64,000 bases of DNA from an uncultured Algibacter sp. (GTDB taxonomy: Bacteria; Bacteroidota; Bacteroidia; Flavobacteriales; Flavobacteriaceae): positions 62,001 through 126,000 of the forward strand of contig CALGNX010000017.1 in the NCBI GenBank assembly GCA_937958265.1, in the 5' to 3' direction. Below, one piece after another: positions 52,612 through 62,945 of this stretch; the first letter of the stretch is position 1, and every line of letters starts with the position of its first letter. A program made the translations under genes and the position numbers. The notes below the pieces were generated by a model that saw nothing but the letters and a program-made list of their open reading frames with translations, had not been told where the DNA came from and did no database searches.

Positions 52612-54243
52612 TTAATGATTTATAATATTAGATATTCCTTTTAAAGGGATGACTGCCCATTCCGGGCGCGAATTAAGCTCGTAACCCAACTCGTAAATTG
52701 CTTTTTCTAGTAAGCAGTAATTTAGTATAAATATACGCTCTTGCCTGTATCCTGTGTTTAAATTAGCCTGTTGTGTTTCCTTAATATAAGTAGTGAAAAA
52801 TAAGCTTGTAATATAGCGATATAATATTTCAGATGCTTTAAATAATGTATCTTGGCTTGCTTTATAATGCTTTTCACCGTTGTTAAAAACTGTAGCGTAA
52901 ATGGCATAGTGAAAAGACCTAAACATACCTGCCACATCTTTTAATGGTGGTTGTTTTACCTTTCTATCTCGTATGGAGCTTTCTGGCTCACCCTCAAAAT
53001 CGAGTATATAAAAATCGTTCTCTTTTAAAAGTACTTGCCCTAAATGATAATCACCATGTATTCTAATACGTTCGCCTTTTAGTTGGGTCCAATCGAAGTT
53101 AACAAAACGTTTTCTAATAGCGTTTTTTTCGTTTAAAAATTCATGTGCTAGTGTTAGAGCTAAACCGCCTAACTTATCCATATTATTTTCAACAAGATTT
53201 AATCTATTTTGAAATTGGTAAAGTGTTTTGTTTTTTAACCAAACCGTATAATCCGCGTTGTAATGTGCTGGCGTAAATGCAGTATCTTCAAATTCCGATC
53301 CTAATGCGATATGCATTTCTGCAGTTCGTTTAGCTAGTTTTTTAATGTGTTTGAAAAAGTTTAAGCCAACCCAGTTTATAATTTCAGGTGGAAGCTCCTT
53401 AAGGGTTAGGTTTTTGTATGGTACTATATCCGGTAGCTTATCAATAGTAATATTTTTATTTTGTAAGTTACAAAATATATTATGTAGATCTTTTAACATA
53501 CCACTCCATACATCACCCTTATTAGGAATCATTTCTTGCATTAAGCCAATAGTCACGTTTGTTTTTTCTGAGTCTATCAAATTTATACTTCCAAGATAAG
53601 CTGGTGTGTTTTCAAATCCTTTTTTTTCTGATAAAAAACGACTTAATTCGTAATCTGGATTTTTACTTCTAAATATACGTCTGAAAAATTTCAGCACATA
53701 TTTTTCATTGTAAACCAAAGAAGAATTACTTTGCTCTGCACTCATTAATCTAGACGATTTATAAGCTGGGTTACCAAACAAGTGACTCTTGTGGTACTGC
53801 AACCTAGAAACATCTTTAGAAGTTGCTTTCGCAATACGGTTAAAAACCAGTTCCCTAAACGTTTCTAAATTTATAGCATCGATAATATAACCTTCTTGAT
53901 TTTGAATTTTAACAGGAAGGATTTTATCTTTTTCTGAAAACATATAATCGGTTACAAATGCAATGGGTAAAAAGTAATGTTGATAAAAAGCTTCAACAAA
54001 ATTAACTTCTAAAATAAGCCCAAAATATAGCTCGCCTTTATGTTTAAACTTAAAATATTCAGAAAGTTCTATATATTTTAATTTATTAGATTTACCTGCA
54101 TACCAACGCTGTTTGATAATGTAGGGTTCCAAAAAATCAGACAGAAATATGTTTAAAAAATTAGCATCGCCTAGCAAAACCTCCCAGGTGTTATCAGATT
54201 GAAAAACAGGCTTAATCAATGGCTTTTTAAGGCGTTTTTTCAT
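52612..54243 (-). CDS. mak: Maltokinase (Mak/Pep2)
   Basis: Phosphorylates maltose with ATP to alpha-maltose-1-phosphate, the donor for GlgE. The 543-residue kinase shows an N-terminal cap domain with FLEPYIIKQRWYAGKS (about 37-52), the catalytic loop RIHGDYHLGQVLL (about 390-405) and the metal-binding DFEGEP (about 413-418). It ends in the family-typical LLEKAIYELGYELNSRPEWA. In most genomes this protein is fused to or next to trehalose synthase (TreS). Here it is free-standing and treS is not in the window. It lies 3 bases after glgE and 3 before glgB. Confidence 0.9.
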   Translation of the reverse strand: MKKRLKKPLIKPVFQSDNTWEVLLGDANFLNIFLSDFLEPYIIKQRWYAGKSNKLKYIELSEYFKFKHKGELYFGLILEVNFVEAFYQHYFLPIAFVTDYMFSEKDKILPVKIQNQEGYIIDAINLETFRELVFNRIAKATSKDVSRLQYHKSHLFGNPAYKSSRLMSAEQSNSSLVYNEKYVLKFFRRIFRSKNPDYELSRFLSEKKGFENTPAYLGSINLIDSEKTNVTIGLMQEMIPNKGDVWSGMLKDLHNIFCNLQNKNITIDKLPDIVPYKNLTLKELPPEIINWVGLNFFKHIKKLAKRTAEMHIALGSEFEDTAFTPAHYNADYTVWLKNKTLYQFQNRLNLVENNMDKLGGLALTLAHEFLNEKNAIRKRFVNFDWTQLKGERIRIHGDYHLGQVLLKENDFYILDFEGEPESSIRDRKVKQPPLKDVAGMFRSFHYAIYATVFNNGEKHYKASQDTLFKASEILYRYITSLFFTTYIKETQQANLNTGYRQERIFILNYCLLEKAIYELGYELNSRPEWAVIPLKGISNIINH

Positions 54244-54246
54244 AGC

Positions 54247-56184
54247 CTATTTATTAATCTTGAAAACATGAAATGGTATATTAGGGTGTAGCTCTACGAA
54301 GCACCATTCGCTATTCCAATTATAACAACTATCGGTTATTAAATCGTGCATTTTAAGAGTATGCCCTTCATGCACACCTATATCGTGCAATGGCACTTGT
54401 ACATAGCCTTGTTGCGTGTTGTGTTCATCTAGACTTATTATTACAAATACCTGATTAGTTTTGTCTTGGTTCCATTTATAAAAAGCCAATAGATTACTAT
54501 TTTCTATATAGCAGAACTTTATATTATTGGTTTGTTGTAACGCTTCATTATGGTGCCTAATGTAATTTATTTTCGAAATTATGCTAATCAGCTTATTTTG
54601 TATGGACCAGTCATAATGCGTTATTTGGAATTTTTCTGAGTTTAAATACTCTTCTTTTCCTGGCAAGGGGTTGGAAAGCATATATTCAAAAACAGGCCCA
54701 TAAATACCAATACTAGAACTTAAAGTTGCTGCTAGCGCGTACCTTTGCATATGTTTAGCTTCGTTAGCGCCCTGTAGGTGGTAAGGATTAATATCTGGCG
54801 TATTAGGCCAAAAATTAGGCTGCATATATTCACTTAACTCGCTAGTGGTTAATTCTTCAATATATTCAATAATTTCGTGCTTACTTTCGCGCCATGTAAA
54901 ATACGTGTAAGACTGCGTATAGCCTTGTTTTGCCAATTGCTGCATAACTTTTGGAGCCGTAAAAGCTTCGGCCAGAAAAATAACATCTGGGTGTTTTGCT
55001 TTTACTTCTGTAATAATCCAGTTCCAAAAATAAAATGGTTTGGTGTGTGGGTTATCTACTCTAAAAATATGTATGCCACAATCTATCCAATAACATAAAA
55101 CATCTAAACATTCCTGCCACAATGCTTTATAATCTTTACTTTCCCAATAAATAGGAAGAATGTCCTGATATTTTTTAGGTGGATTTTCAGCGTATTGAAC
55201 AGTGCCATCTGGGCGCCATTTAAACCATGACGGGTGCTCTTTTACCCAAGGGTGGTCTGGTGCAGCTTGTAAAGCATAATCCATGGCAATTTCAACATTA
55301 TTATCCTTAGCTTTTTGAATTAAGGCTTTAAAGTCTTCAAGAGGTCCTAATTCTGGATGAATATCTTTATGGCCACCGTATTTAGAGCCAACACCCCAAG
55401 TAGAACCAACGTCGCCTTCTTTAGCCTCGGTTGTATTATTTTTTCCTTTTCGGTTCACTTCACCAATGGGGTGAATAGGGGGTAAGTATACCACATCGAA
55501 ACCCATATTTTTAATACGAGGCAGCAAATGCTCACAATCTTTAAAAGTGCCATGTATTCCTTTTTCTTTTGATGCAGAGCGTGGAAAAAACTCGTACCAT
55601 GTACTAAATCTAGCCTTTTTCCTATCCACATAAACTTGATAAGCTTTGGTGGTATTATCAAGTGTTTTTATTGGATTTTTAAAGAATATTTGATACAACC
55701 TTTCGGCAGTTGCTTGTTTAATTGCTTCTCCATAACTATCTGCATTTGTAAAAAGTTTATAAAGGCGCTCCAGATAAGATTTATCTTCCTTATTTACTTT
55801 TTTAAAAAGTGCTTTAAGATATGCTGCACCCTCAAGTAATTCTGAAGCTACATGCTGACCATCGTTAATTTTGCGAATTAAACCATGGCGCCAGTTTAGC
55901 GCATAATCTACCCAGGCTTGTACTTTATATTCAAAAAAACCTTGGGTGTTTACAAAAAAAGCGGCCTGCCACTCATCGTTGGATGTTTGCGCCATTCTTG
56001 TTTCACTCCAAGTACGCCCATTCTCATGTTTATACAATATAGAAGCCCCTAAAACATCGTGCCCATCTGCCATGATATGCGCCTGTACATTCACAATTTC
56101 GTTAATAACACGTTTAATATAAAACTCACCATGGTTTACACTAGGGGAAACATAATCGATTACAACTCTTCTTTGGTCTTTCAT
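54247..56184 (-). CDS. glgE: Alpha-1,4-glucan:maltose-1-phosphate maltosyltransferase
   Basis: Extends linear alpha-1,4-glucan with maltosyl units from maltose-1-phosphate. The 645 residues comprise the N-terminal domain of GlgE (about 1-125), the GH13 subfamily 3 barrel (about 190-560) and a C-terminal beta domain. The nucleophile Asp377 in IFRVDNPHTKPFYFW and the acid Glu406 in FLAEAF are 29 residues apart, as in Streptomyces GlgE. The RVDNPHTKP motif separates GlgE from ordinary amylases. Located between glgC and mak, which supports the pathway assignment. Confidence 0.93.
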   Translation of the reverse strand: MKDQRRVVIDYVSPSVNHGEFYIKRVINEIVNVQAHIMADGHDVLGASILYKHENGRTWSETRMAQTSNDEWQAAFFVNTQGFFEYKVQAWVDYALNWRHGLIRKINDGQHVASELLEGAAYLKALFKKVNKEDKSYLERLYKLFTNADSYGEAIKQATAERLYQIFFKNPIKTLDNTTKAYQVYVDRKKARFSTWYEFFPRSASKEKGIHGTFKDCEHLLPRIKNMGFDVVYLPPIHPIGEVNRKGKNNTTEAKEGDVGSTWGVGSKYGGHKDIHPELGPLEDFKALIQKAKDNNVEIAMDYALQAAPDHPWVKEHPSWFKWRPDGTVQYAENPPKKYQDILPIYWESKDYKALWQECLDVLCYWIDCGIHIFRVDNPHTKPFYFWNWIITEVKAKHPDVIFLAEAFTAPKVMQQLAKQGYTQSYTYFTWRESKHEIIEYIEELTTSELSEYMQPNFWPNTPDINPYHLQGANEAKHMQRYALAATLSSSIGIYGPVFEYMLSNPLPGKEEYLNSEKFQITHYDWSIQNKLISIISKINYIRHHNEALQQTNNIKFCYIENSNLLAFYKWNQDKTNQVFVIISLDEHNTQQGYVQVPLHDIGVHEGHTLKMHDLITDSCYNWNSEWCFVELHPNIPFHVFKINK

Positions 56185-56218
56185 TTATAATTATCTAAAA
56201 AATAAAACATGAGGCTTT

Positions 56219-57490
56219 TTATATGACTGTACCTTTTGGAATAATAGCCTCCTTCTTTATAACCACAATACCTTGTTTAATAACGTACAAATCGGTTTCT
56301 ATTTCTTCATCAACAGGGTATTTGGAACCATCTATTTGCACATCGTCACCAATACGGCAGTTCTTATCTAAAATAGCTTTATTAATATGGCATCGTTCAC
56401 CAATACCTAAAAGGACGGGTATTTTTTTTCTATCCATATCCTCCAAAGACTCGTAGAAATCGTTACCCATCATGTAAGTGTTGCTTATTTTTGAGGCCTT
56501 TCCTATTCTGGAACGAATACCAATAACAGACTTTTCAATTGTATCGGCACAAATAATGCAGCCTTCGGCAATAACAGCTTGGTTTAGTGTTGTTCCTGCT
56601 ATTTTAGTGGCAGGTAACATTCTTGCTCTTGTATAAATACGTTTATCTCTATCGTATAAATCGAATTTTGGAATAGCGTCCGTTAAACCTAGGTTGGCTT
56701 CAAAAAATGAATCTATATTACCTATATCTGTCCAATAGCCTTCGTATTGGTAACTTACAGTTTTATGTTCCTTTATGGCTTGAGGAATAATTTCTTTACC
56801 AAAATCGTTAGTATCCGGATCTTTCATGAGATCTTCTAAAAGTTCACGATTAAATACGTAAATCCCCATAGAAGCTAAATAGTTTCGACCTTCACTTTTC
56901 ATTTCATCACTAACATCAGATGTCCAATTTGGCAGTAAACTAGCGTCTGGTTTTTCGATAAAGGATGTGATAACGCCTTTATCATCAGATTTTAAAATAC
57001 CAAAAGATGTCGCATCTTTTGCGTTTACCGGAATAGTTGCTATTGATATTTTTGCTTTACTTTTTTTATGTTCTGAAATAAGATGCTCATAATCCATTTG
57101 GTATAATTGATCGCCCGAAAGGATTAAGAAATATTCACAATCGTGCCTTAAGAAATGGTGCATACTTTGTCGAACAGCATCAGCAGTGCCTTGAAACCAT
57201 TTTTTACTCTGTATGGTTTGTTCGGCAGCTAAAACATCAACAAATGCAGAACTAAAAAAACTAAAGTGATAAGTGTCTTTTATATGACGATTTAGTGAGG
57301 CTGAGTTAAACTGTGTTAAAACAAAAATGCGCTTAACATCGGCATTAATACAATTGGAAATAGGAATATCAACCAACCTATATTTCCCTGCAATTGGCAC
57401 AGCCGGCTTCGATCTCGCTTCGGTAAGCGGGTAAAGCCGAGACCCTTGTCCTCCGCCTAGTATTATTGCCAGTACTTTTTTATTTATCAT
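56219..57490 (-). CDS. glgC: Glucose-1-phosphate adenylyltransferase (ADP-glucose pyrophosphorylase)
   Basis: Makes ADP-glucose, the committed donor for alpha-glucan. The 423 residues have the nucleotidyltransferase core (LAIILGGGQGSRLYPLTEAR at about 7-26, WFQGTADAVRQ at about 98-108, LSGDQLYQMDY) and a C-terminal left-handed beta-helix domain. The SKPAVPIAGKYRLVD block is the classical ADP-glucose enzyme signature. Allosteric control by glycolytic intermediates is expected from the family. Lies 63 bases after glgA and 34 before glgE. Confidence 0.95.
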   Translation of the reverse strand: MINKKVLAIILGGGQGSRLYPLTEARSKPAVPIAGKYRLVDIPISNCINADVKRIFVLTQFNSASLNRHIKDTYHFSFFSSAFVDVLAAEQTIQSKKWFQGTADAVRQSMHHFLRHDCEYFLILSGDQLYQMDYEHLISEHKKSKAKISIATIPVNAKDATSFGILKSDDKGVITSFIEKPDASLLPNWTSDVSDEMKSEGRNYLASMGIYVFNRELLEDLMKDPDTNDFGKEIIPQAIKEHKTVSYQYEGYWTDIGNIDSFFEANLGLTDAIPKFDLYDRDKRIYTRARMLPATKIAGTTLNQAVIAEGCIICADTIEKSVIGIRSRIGKASKISNTYMMGNDFYESLEDMDRKKIPVLLGIGERCHINKAILDKNCRIGDDVQIDGSKYPVDEEIETDLYVIKQGIVVIKKEAIIPKGTVI

Positions 57491-57553
57491 AACTCAGTTT
57501 TTATTAAGTAGTTTTATATACCGAGATTTATCTCGATTTGGGTTTTTAAATTA

Positions 57554-58759
57554 TTATTTAACAATGGACTTATAAAGCGTTTCTACTTGTTTAGCAATGG
57601 CTACCCAATCGAAATGCTCTTCAACACGTTTACGTCCTTTTTTTGCCATAGCGTCCCGAAGTGTTTTATCCCTAATTAGCGTATTTATACCTTGTGCTAA
57701 ATCTTTAGAAAAAGCATCTGGGTTAACAGGCTCAAAAGGCGCCTCCGTTTGTTGATCTAGCGGAATTAAAAGCCCTGTTTCTCCATGAACAACAACCTCT
57801 TTAATACCACCAACTGCACTAGCAACAACAGCAGTATTACAAGCCATAGCTTCAATATTAATAATACCAAATGGCTCGTAAATGGACGGGCAGCAAAATA
57901 CACTGGCGTGCGAGTATAGTTCAATAATTTCCGATTTAGTTACCATTTTATCAATCCAAATAACATTTTTACGTGTTTTTTGAACCTCTGTAACTACACC
58001 TTTCATTTCTTCGCCAATTTCCTTAGTATCCGGAGCGCCAGCACAAAGTACAATTTGCGTGTCTGCATCTATATATTTTATAGCATTTACCAAATGAATA
58101 ATTCCTTTTTGGCGTGTAATTCTGCCAACAAAAAGTACGTAGGGTTTATTTTTATCAATACCGTAAGCCTTTAAAGTAGAAGCATCTTCGGTTTTAATGT
58201 ATTGTTGTAAGTTAATACCATTATAAATTACATGAATTTTTTTGGCGTCGACGTTAAAGTGTTTAATCACATCTTCTTTAGTTTCTTCAGATACAGCAAT
58301 TAGTGCATCTGCCATTTCAATAGCCGTTTTCTCTACCCAAGAAGAAGCATCGTAGCCTCGACCTAATTGCTCCCGTTTCCAAGGTCTTAAAGGTTCAAGT
58401 GAATGTGTTGTAATAACCAAGGGTACGCCATAGCATAGTTTGGCAACAATACCTGCAAAATGTGCATACCATGTGTGGCAGTGTACAATATCTGCATCAA
58501 TAGGCACGGCATTCATATCTATACAGGTACTTAAGGTTTTAAAAATAGACTTTAATTTATCGTCAGCATTTTTAAAAATTTCCTTTTCATCTGTAAAACC
58601 TTTAACGGTTAGGTTGGTAGCTGTATCGTCTTGATCACCAAAACACCTTACATCTATTGCCATGAGTTTAGCTAATTCGCCAGCCAAATATTCAACATGG
58701 ACTCCGGCTCCGCCGTAAACATGTGGTGGAAATTCTTTAGTATAAAAAAGTGCTTTCAT
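57554..58759 (-). CDS. glgA: GT4-family glycogen synthase / maltose-1-phosphate synthase (GlgM-like)
   Basis: The 401 residues are the short GT4 form found in actinobacteria (Corynebacterium-type GlgA, mycobacterial GlgM), not the roughly 475-residue GT5 enzyme of E. coli. Visible are KEFPPHVYGGAGVHVEYLA (about 8-26), the HCHTWYAHFAG segment (about 93-103), and VLFVGRITRQKGI plus the C-terminal EPFGIINIEAMAC donor site (about 300-312). The mycobacterial enzyme joins ADP-glucose and glucose-1-phosphate into maltose-1-phosphate, which would feed the GlgE encoded two genes on. It heads the operon. Whether it elongates glucan or makes maltose-1-phosphate cannot be told from sequence alone. Confidence 0.88.
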   Translation of the reverse strand: MKALFYTKEFPPHVYGGAGVHVEYLAGELAKLMAIDVRCFGDQDDTATNLTVKGFTDEKEIFKNADDKLKSIFKTLSTCIDMNAVPIDADIVHCHTWYAHFAGIVAKLCYGVPLVITTHSLEPLRPWKREQLGRGYDASSWVEKTAIEMADALIAVSEETKEDVIKHFNVDAKKIHVIYNGINLQQYIKTEDASTLKAYGIDKNKPYVLFVGRITRQKGIIHLVNAIKYIDADTQIVLCAGAPDTKEIGEEMKGVVTEVQKTRKNVIWIDKMVTKSEIIELYSHASVFCCPSIYEPFGIINIEAMACNTAVVASAVGGIKEVVVHGETGLLIPLDQQTEAPFEPVNPDAFSKDLAQGINTLIRDKTLRDAMAKKGRKRVEEHFDWVAIAKQVETLYKSIVK

Positions 58760-59277
58760 AAATTTAGTTTACTTATTTTTAAAATAATTTTATATAACTA
58801 AAGTATTAAAGCTTTTTGTTTGTTTTGAAATACCTACTATTAAAAAATATTTTTGCCACACTAATTGTTACTTGACTTAAAATATTTTTTTTACAATTCA
58901 TTAATAACTTTTTTTATAAAAAAATAGAAATAAATATAATTAGTAAAGTGTTAAAACTTACTATACATGTTTGGCTTTAAGAGCTTAATTTGTCTCTTTA
59001 AAACTACAAAAAAATATTCTGAAAATTGTTTGGGTATTTTATTTTTATTGAAAAAGAGGAATTTTCCTTATTCTAGATCATTATCAATAAAAAAGCACAT
59101 AAAAGTATGCGGTTACGCTTAACAACTTAACGCATACAGGAAGAGTAGGTAGCTGTTATTTTTCTGTTTTTTTTAAACGATAATTAAACTATATATTATG
59201 AATAATAGAACGCTTAAAAAAATATAAATTAAAAATCTTACAAGAAATAGGCTTATCGTGTAGAGCCTAAAAGAAAT
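58760..59277. other. Non-coding region upstream of the alpha-glucan operon
   Basis: About 520 AT-rich bases that must hold the glgA promoter. A hairpin with one bulged G lies at 59105-59137 (GTATGCG / CGCATAC outer arms). No exact TAnnTTTG box was found on the minus strand. Confidence 0.45.
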
Positions 59278-59312
59278 AAATTATAAAGGCCCCTGAGGGG
59301 CCTTTATAATTT
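59278..59312 (-). terminator. Terminator after lepA
   Basis: A perfect 16 bp stem (59278-59293 with 59297-59312, core AAAGGCCCC/GGGGCCTTT) and a 3-base loop, about 80 bases after the lepA stop on the minus strand. Confidence 0.88.
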
Positions 59313-59394
59313 GCAATAAAATCTGGTTTTAACTTCTAGTTAAGCCCAAATATCAGTTTAAAACTAAGTAAAAGTTTTATAAATAAATACGCAT

Positions 59395-61197
59395 TTAATC
59401 ATTTAGTTTTAAAACAGCCATAAAAGCTTGTTGTGGTATTTCTACATTACCAACCTGCCTCATACGCTTTTTACCTTTTTTCTGCTTTTCTAATAATTTA
59501 CGTTTACGCGAAATATCGCCACCATAACATTTGGCAGTTACATCTTTACGAAGCGCTTTAATGGTTTCTCTCGAAATAATTTTAGCACCAATTGCCGCCT
59601 GTATAGGAATATCGAATTGCTGTCTAGGAATTAATTCCCTCAACTTCTCACACATTTTTTTACCAATGTTTTGCGCATTATCTGCATGTATTAATGCTGA
59701 TAGCGCATCTACCGTAAGGGCATTTAACAAAATATCCAAACGCACTAGTTTCGATACTTTCATACCAATAGGATGGTAATCGAAAGATGCATACCCTTTG
59801 GAAACCGTTTTCAGTCTATCATAAAAATCAAAAACAATTTCGGCTAAAGGCATTTCAAATGTTAACTCAACACGTTCTGTTGTTAAATAGGTTTGATTCA
59901 TAATCAAACCACGTTTTTCAATACATAAAGACATAACGTTACCAACAAAATCTGCTTTTGTAATTATTGTCGCTTTTATGTAAGGCTCTTCCACGCGGTT
60001 TACGGTGGACGGATCTGGTAAATCAGACGGGTTATTTACAATAAAAGCTTCATCTGGGTCTTTATTGGTATAGGCATGGTAGGACACGTTAGGCACTGTT
60101 GTAATAACCGTCATATCAAACTCACGCTCTAAACGTTCTTGTATAATTTCCATGTGCAACATACCTAAAAACCCACAACGGAAGCCGAAACCTAAAGCTG
60201 CCGAGCTTTCGGGAGCAAACACTAACGATGCATCGTTTAGCTGTAATTTTTCCATGGAATTTCTTAGTTCCTCATAATCTTCCGTATCCACAGGGTAAAT
60301 ACCAGCAAATACCATAGGTTTCACATCCTCAAAACCTTCAACAATATTGGTGGTTGGGTTTGCAAAATCGGTAATCGTATCACCTACTTTTACTTCTTTA
60401 GCAGTTTTAATACCCGTTATTAAATAACCAACATCGCCAGTTTTCACACTTTGTTTAGCAACTTGGTTAAGCTTTAAAGTCCCTACTTCATCTGCAAAAT
60501 ATTCTTTATCTGTAGCAACAAATTTAATTTTTTGTCCTTTTTTAATTTCGCCATTAAAAACTCTAAAATACGTTTCAATACCTCTAAACGTATTGTAAAC
60601 TGAATCGAAAATTAAAGCTTGTAGTGGTGCATCAGGATCACCTTCTGGAGCAGGAATACGCTCTATTACTGCTTTTAAAATATTATCAACTCCAAAACCT
60701 GTTTTTCCACTGGCATGTATCACTTCTTCTGGGTCGCAACCTAATAAATCTACAATATCATCGGTTACTTCCTCTGGGTTAGCACTTGGTAAATCCACTT
60801 TATTTAAAACAGGAATAATTTCCAAGTCGTTTTCTAAGGCCAAATATAAATTTGAAATAGTTTGTGCTTGAATACTTTGTGCCGCATCAACAATTAACAA
60901 AGCACCTTCGCAGGCAGCAATGGATCGCGATACCTCATAAGAGAAATCTACGTGGCCTGGTGTGTCTATTAAGTTTAAAATATACTTTTCGCCTTCAAAT
61001 TCATAATCCATTTGTATGGCGTGCGACTTTATAGTAATGCCACGTTCGCGCTCCAAATCCATACTGTCTAGCAGCTGTGCTTGTTGTTCGCGCTTTGTTA
61101 CAGACCCTGTAAAATCTAACAAACGGTCTGCAAGTGTACTTTTACCGTGATCAATATGTGCAATGATGCAAAAATTTCTAATGTTCTTCATAGTCAA
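59395..61197 (-). CDS. lepA: Elongation factor 4 (LepA)
   Basis: Ribosome-associated GTPase, linked to back-translocation and to 30S assembly. The 600 residues have the usual size and motifs: G1 AHIDHGKST (about 13-21), the [11 protein letters not shown] switch, G3 DTPGHVDF, G4 NKVDLP, and the LepA-specific C-terminal domain ending in [17 protein letters not shown]. The ATG at 61197 fits the family. The gene stands alone, with a promoter box upstream and a strong terminator. Confidence 0.97.
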   Translation of the reverse strand: MTMKNIRNFCIIAHIDHGKSTLADRLLDFTGSVTKREQQAQLLDSMDLERERGITIKSHAIQMDYEFEGEKYILNLIDTPGHVDFSYEVSRSIAACEGALLIVDAAQSIQAQTISNLYLALENDLEIIPVLNKVDLPSANPEEVTDDIVDLLGCDPEEVIHASGKTGFGVDNILKAVIERIPAPEGDPDAPLQALIFDSVYNTFRGIETYFRVFNGEIKKGQKIKFVATDKEYFADEVGTLKLNQVAKQSVKTGDVGYLITGIKTAKEVKVGDTITDFANPTTNIVEGFEDVKPMVFAGIYPVDTEDYEELRNSMEKLQLNDASLVFAPESSAALGFGFRCGFLGMLHMEIIQERLEREFDMTVITTVPNVSYHAYTNKDPDEAFIVNNPSDLPDPSTVNRVEEPYIKATIITKADFVGNVMSLCIEKRGLIMNQTYLTTERVELTFEMPLAEIVFDFYDRLKTVSKGYASFDYHPIGMKVSKLVRLDILLNALTVDALSALIHADNAQNIGKKMCEKLRELIPRQQFDIPIQAAIGAKIISRETIKALRKDVTAKCYGGDISRKRKLLEKQKKGKKRMRQVGNVEIPQQAFMAVLKLND

Positions 61198-61223
61198 AAT
61201 ATTGCCTTTTAAAGCAGCTATTG

Positions 61224-61231
61224 CAAAGATA
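61224..61231 (-). promoter_or_regulatory. Bacteroidota -7 box for lepA
   Basis: TATCTTTG on the minus strand fits TAnnTTTG, 27 bases before the ATG. Confidence 0.45.
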
Positions 61232-61520
61232 GTTAAATATGTTTGTGTATGGAATAACTTGAAGCATCATAATTTTTACAGTTTACAAGAAATAGGGTTT
61301 AAAAAAATGCTATTTACTGTACAATAACTATGTAATTTGTTTGTATTTAGATTTGGTTATAACTACAACAAATTATTAAAAAGCCGTTTTAAACTGCAAA
61401 ATATATTGCAAAATGGTACTAGGTATTTGCTTTAAACGTTTGGTAAAGGTTTTCTTAGGTTTTTAATACCAAAGGTAACTTCTCGTTAAAAAGCTGTAAT
61501 TTTACAAAAAATGTAATAGT

Positions 61521-62516
61521 TTGGTAAAAATAGACAACATAGAACTCCCTGATTTTCCGCTGCTTTTAGCACCCATGGAAGATGTTAGCGACCCACCATT
61601 TCGTGCTTTATGCAAGGAACAAGGTGCAGATGTGGTGTATACCGAGTTTGTATCTAGCGAAGGTTTAATACGTAACGCTGCTAAAAGTGTCATGAAGCTT
61701 GATATTTACGAAAAGGAACGCCCAGTTGGCATCCAAATATTTGGAGCCAATTTGGATAGTATGCTACAAACTATTGATATTGTTGCAGAATCCAAGCCAG
61801 ATATTATTGATATTAATTTTGGATGCCCCGTAAAAAAAGTGGTGAGTAAAGGTGCAGGTGCAGGTATACTAAAGGATATTTGTTTAATGGAACAGCTTAC
61901 TGCTGAAATGGTAAAACGCACGCATATTCCTATTACCGTAAAAACGCGTTTAGGTTGGGATGATAATTCCATTAGAATTGTTGAGGTAGCCGAGCGTTTG
62001 CAAGATGTAGGCTGCAAGGCTATTGCTATACATGGCAGAACACGTGCCCAAATGTATAAAGGTAATGCAGATTGGAAACCTATTGCCGCTGTAAAAAACA
62101 ACCCGCGTATGCATATTCCCGTATTTGGAAATGGCGATATAACCACGCCAGAACGTGCTATGGAAATGCGTGATGATTATGGGTTAGATGGCGCCATGAT
62201 TGGCCGTGCATCCATTGGTAACCCTTGGTTTTTTAAGCAAGTAAAACACTTTTTTGAAACTGGGGAACATCTGGCACCCATCTCTTTGGAACAGCGCGTG
62301 GAGGCTGCGCGCAGACACCTACAAATGGCTATAGATTGGAAGGGAGAAATTCTTGGGGTTTTTGAAACACGCCGCCACTACACTAATTATTTTAAAGGCA
62401 TTCCGCATTTTAAAGAATACCGCATGAAAATGGTAACATCAGACCAATCAAAAGATGTTTTTGCTGCTTTTGATGAGGTTCTTGATAAGTTTTCTGGATA
62501 TGAATTTAAACTTTAA
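61521..62516 (+). CDS. dusB: tRNA-dihydrouridine synthase (DusB-type)
   Basis: Flavoenzyme that reduces uridines in the tRNA D-loop. The 331 residues form a TIM barrel with the LLLAPMEDVSDPPFRALC start block (14-31), the catalytic Cys102 in IDINFGCPVKK, FMN-binding KTRLGWDD (about 141-148), AIHGRTRAQMYKG (about 173-185) and IGRASIGNPWFF (about 227-238). The start appears to be a TTG at 61521; the first in-frame ATG would remove the conserved N-terminus. Divergent from lepA. Confidence 0.93.
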   Translation: MVKIDNIELPDFPLLLAPMEDVSDPPFRALCKEQGADVVYTEFVSSEGLIRNAAKSVMKLDIYEKERPVGIQIFGANLDSMLQTIDIVAESKPDIIDINFGCPVKKVVSKGAGAGILKDICLMEQLTAEMVKRTHIPITVKTRLGWDDNSIRIVEVAERLQDVGCKAIAIHGRTRAQMYKGNADWKPIAAVKNNPRMHIPVFGNGDITTPERAMEMRDDYGLDGAMIGRASIGNPWFFKQVKHFFETGEHLAPISLEQRVEAARRHLQMAIDWKGEILGVFETRRHYTNYFKGIPHFKEYRMKMVTSDQSKDVFAAFDEVLDKFSGYEFKL

Positions 62517-62945
62517 TCTTTATACCAATTAAAATATAAAACAAGGCTAAAGAACTTGAATTATATTTGCTGTTACTCGTATTTAACGTCGTAATTTAAA
62601 TGTGTTTATGGGATTTAATAATTGCTTTTTTACTGGTTTTTAGTTTAACAAAAAAGAGCCTAACACTGCAAAAAACCAGAGCGAAATTTTGTAGATTATA
62701 ATTTTCAAATTTAAAGTACTATACGTACTATTTTATTGTTTACTCAATTTAATAGCTGTTTTTTAATAAACTAATTAAATTTGAATGGTTATAGACTATT
62801 GTATTTTACACAAAATGGGATGTAATACGATTTTTTTTTGCGAGAAGGATTGAACGGTTTGTTTAAGCTCCCCGACTTTTTAGGAGGGAGCGCGTAGTGA
62901 AAGCCTGTTTACCATTTTTCTTGGTAACTCGCCACAATAAGAAAT
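62517..62945. other. Non-coding region between convergent dusB and the permease gene, with a structured GC-richer patch
   Basis: About 430 bases. Mostly AT-rich, but 62840-62935 is richer in G and C and can fold into two hairpins (62867-62891 and 62909-62927). Confidence 0.5.
62867..62927. repeat. Two-hairpin structured element downstream of the permease gene
   Basis: The first hairpin pairs GCTCCC (62867-62872) with GGGAGC (62886-62891). The second pairs TTACCA (62909-62914) with TGGTAA (62922-62927). It lies 18 bases past the permease stop on the minus strand. It could be a 3'-UTR structure, a dispersed repeat or a small RNA. Confidence 0.4.
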
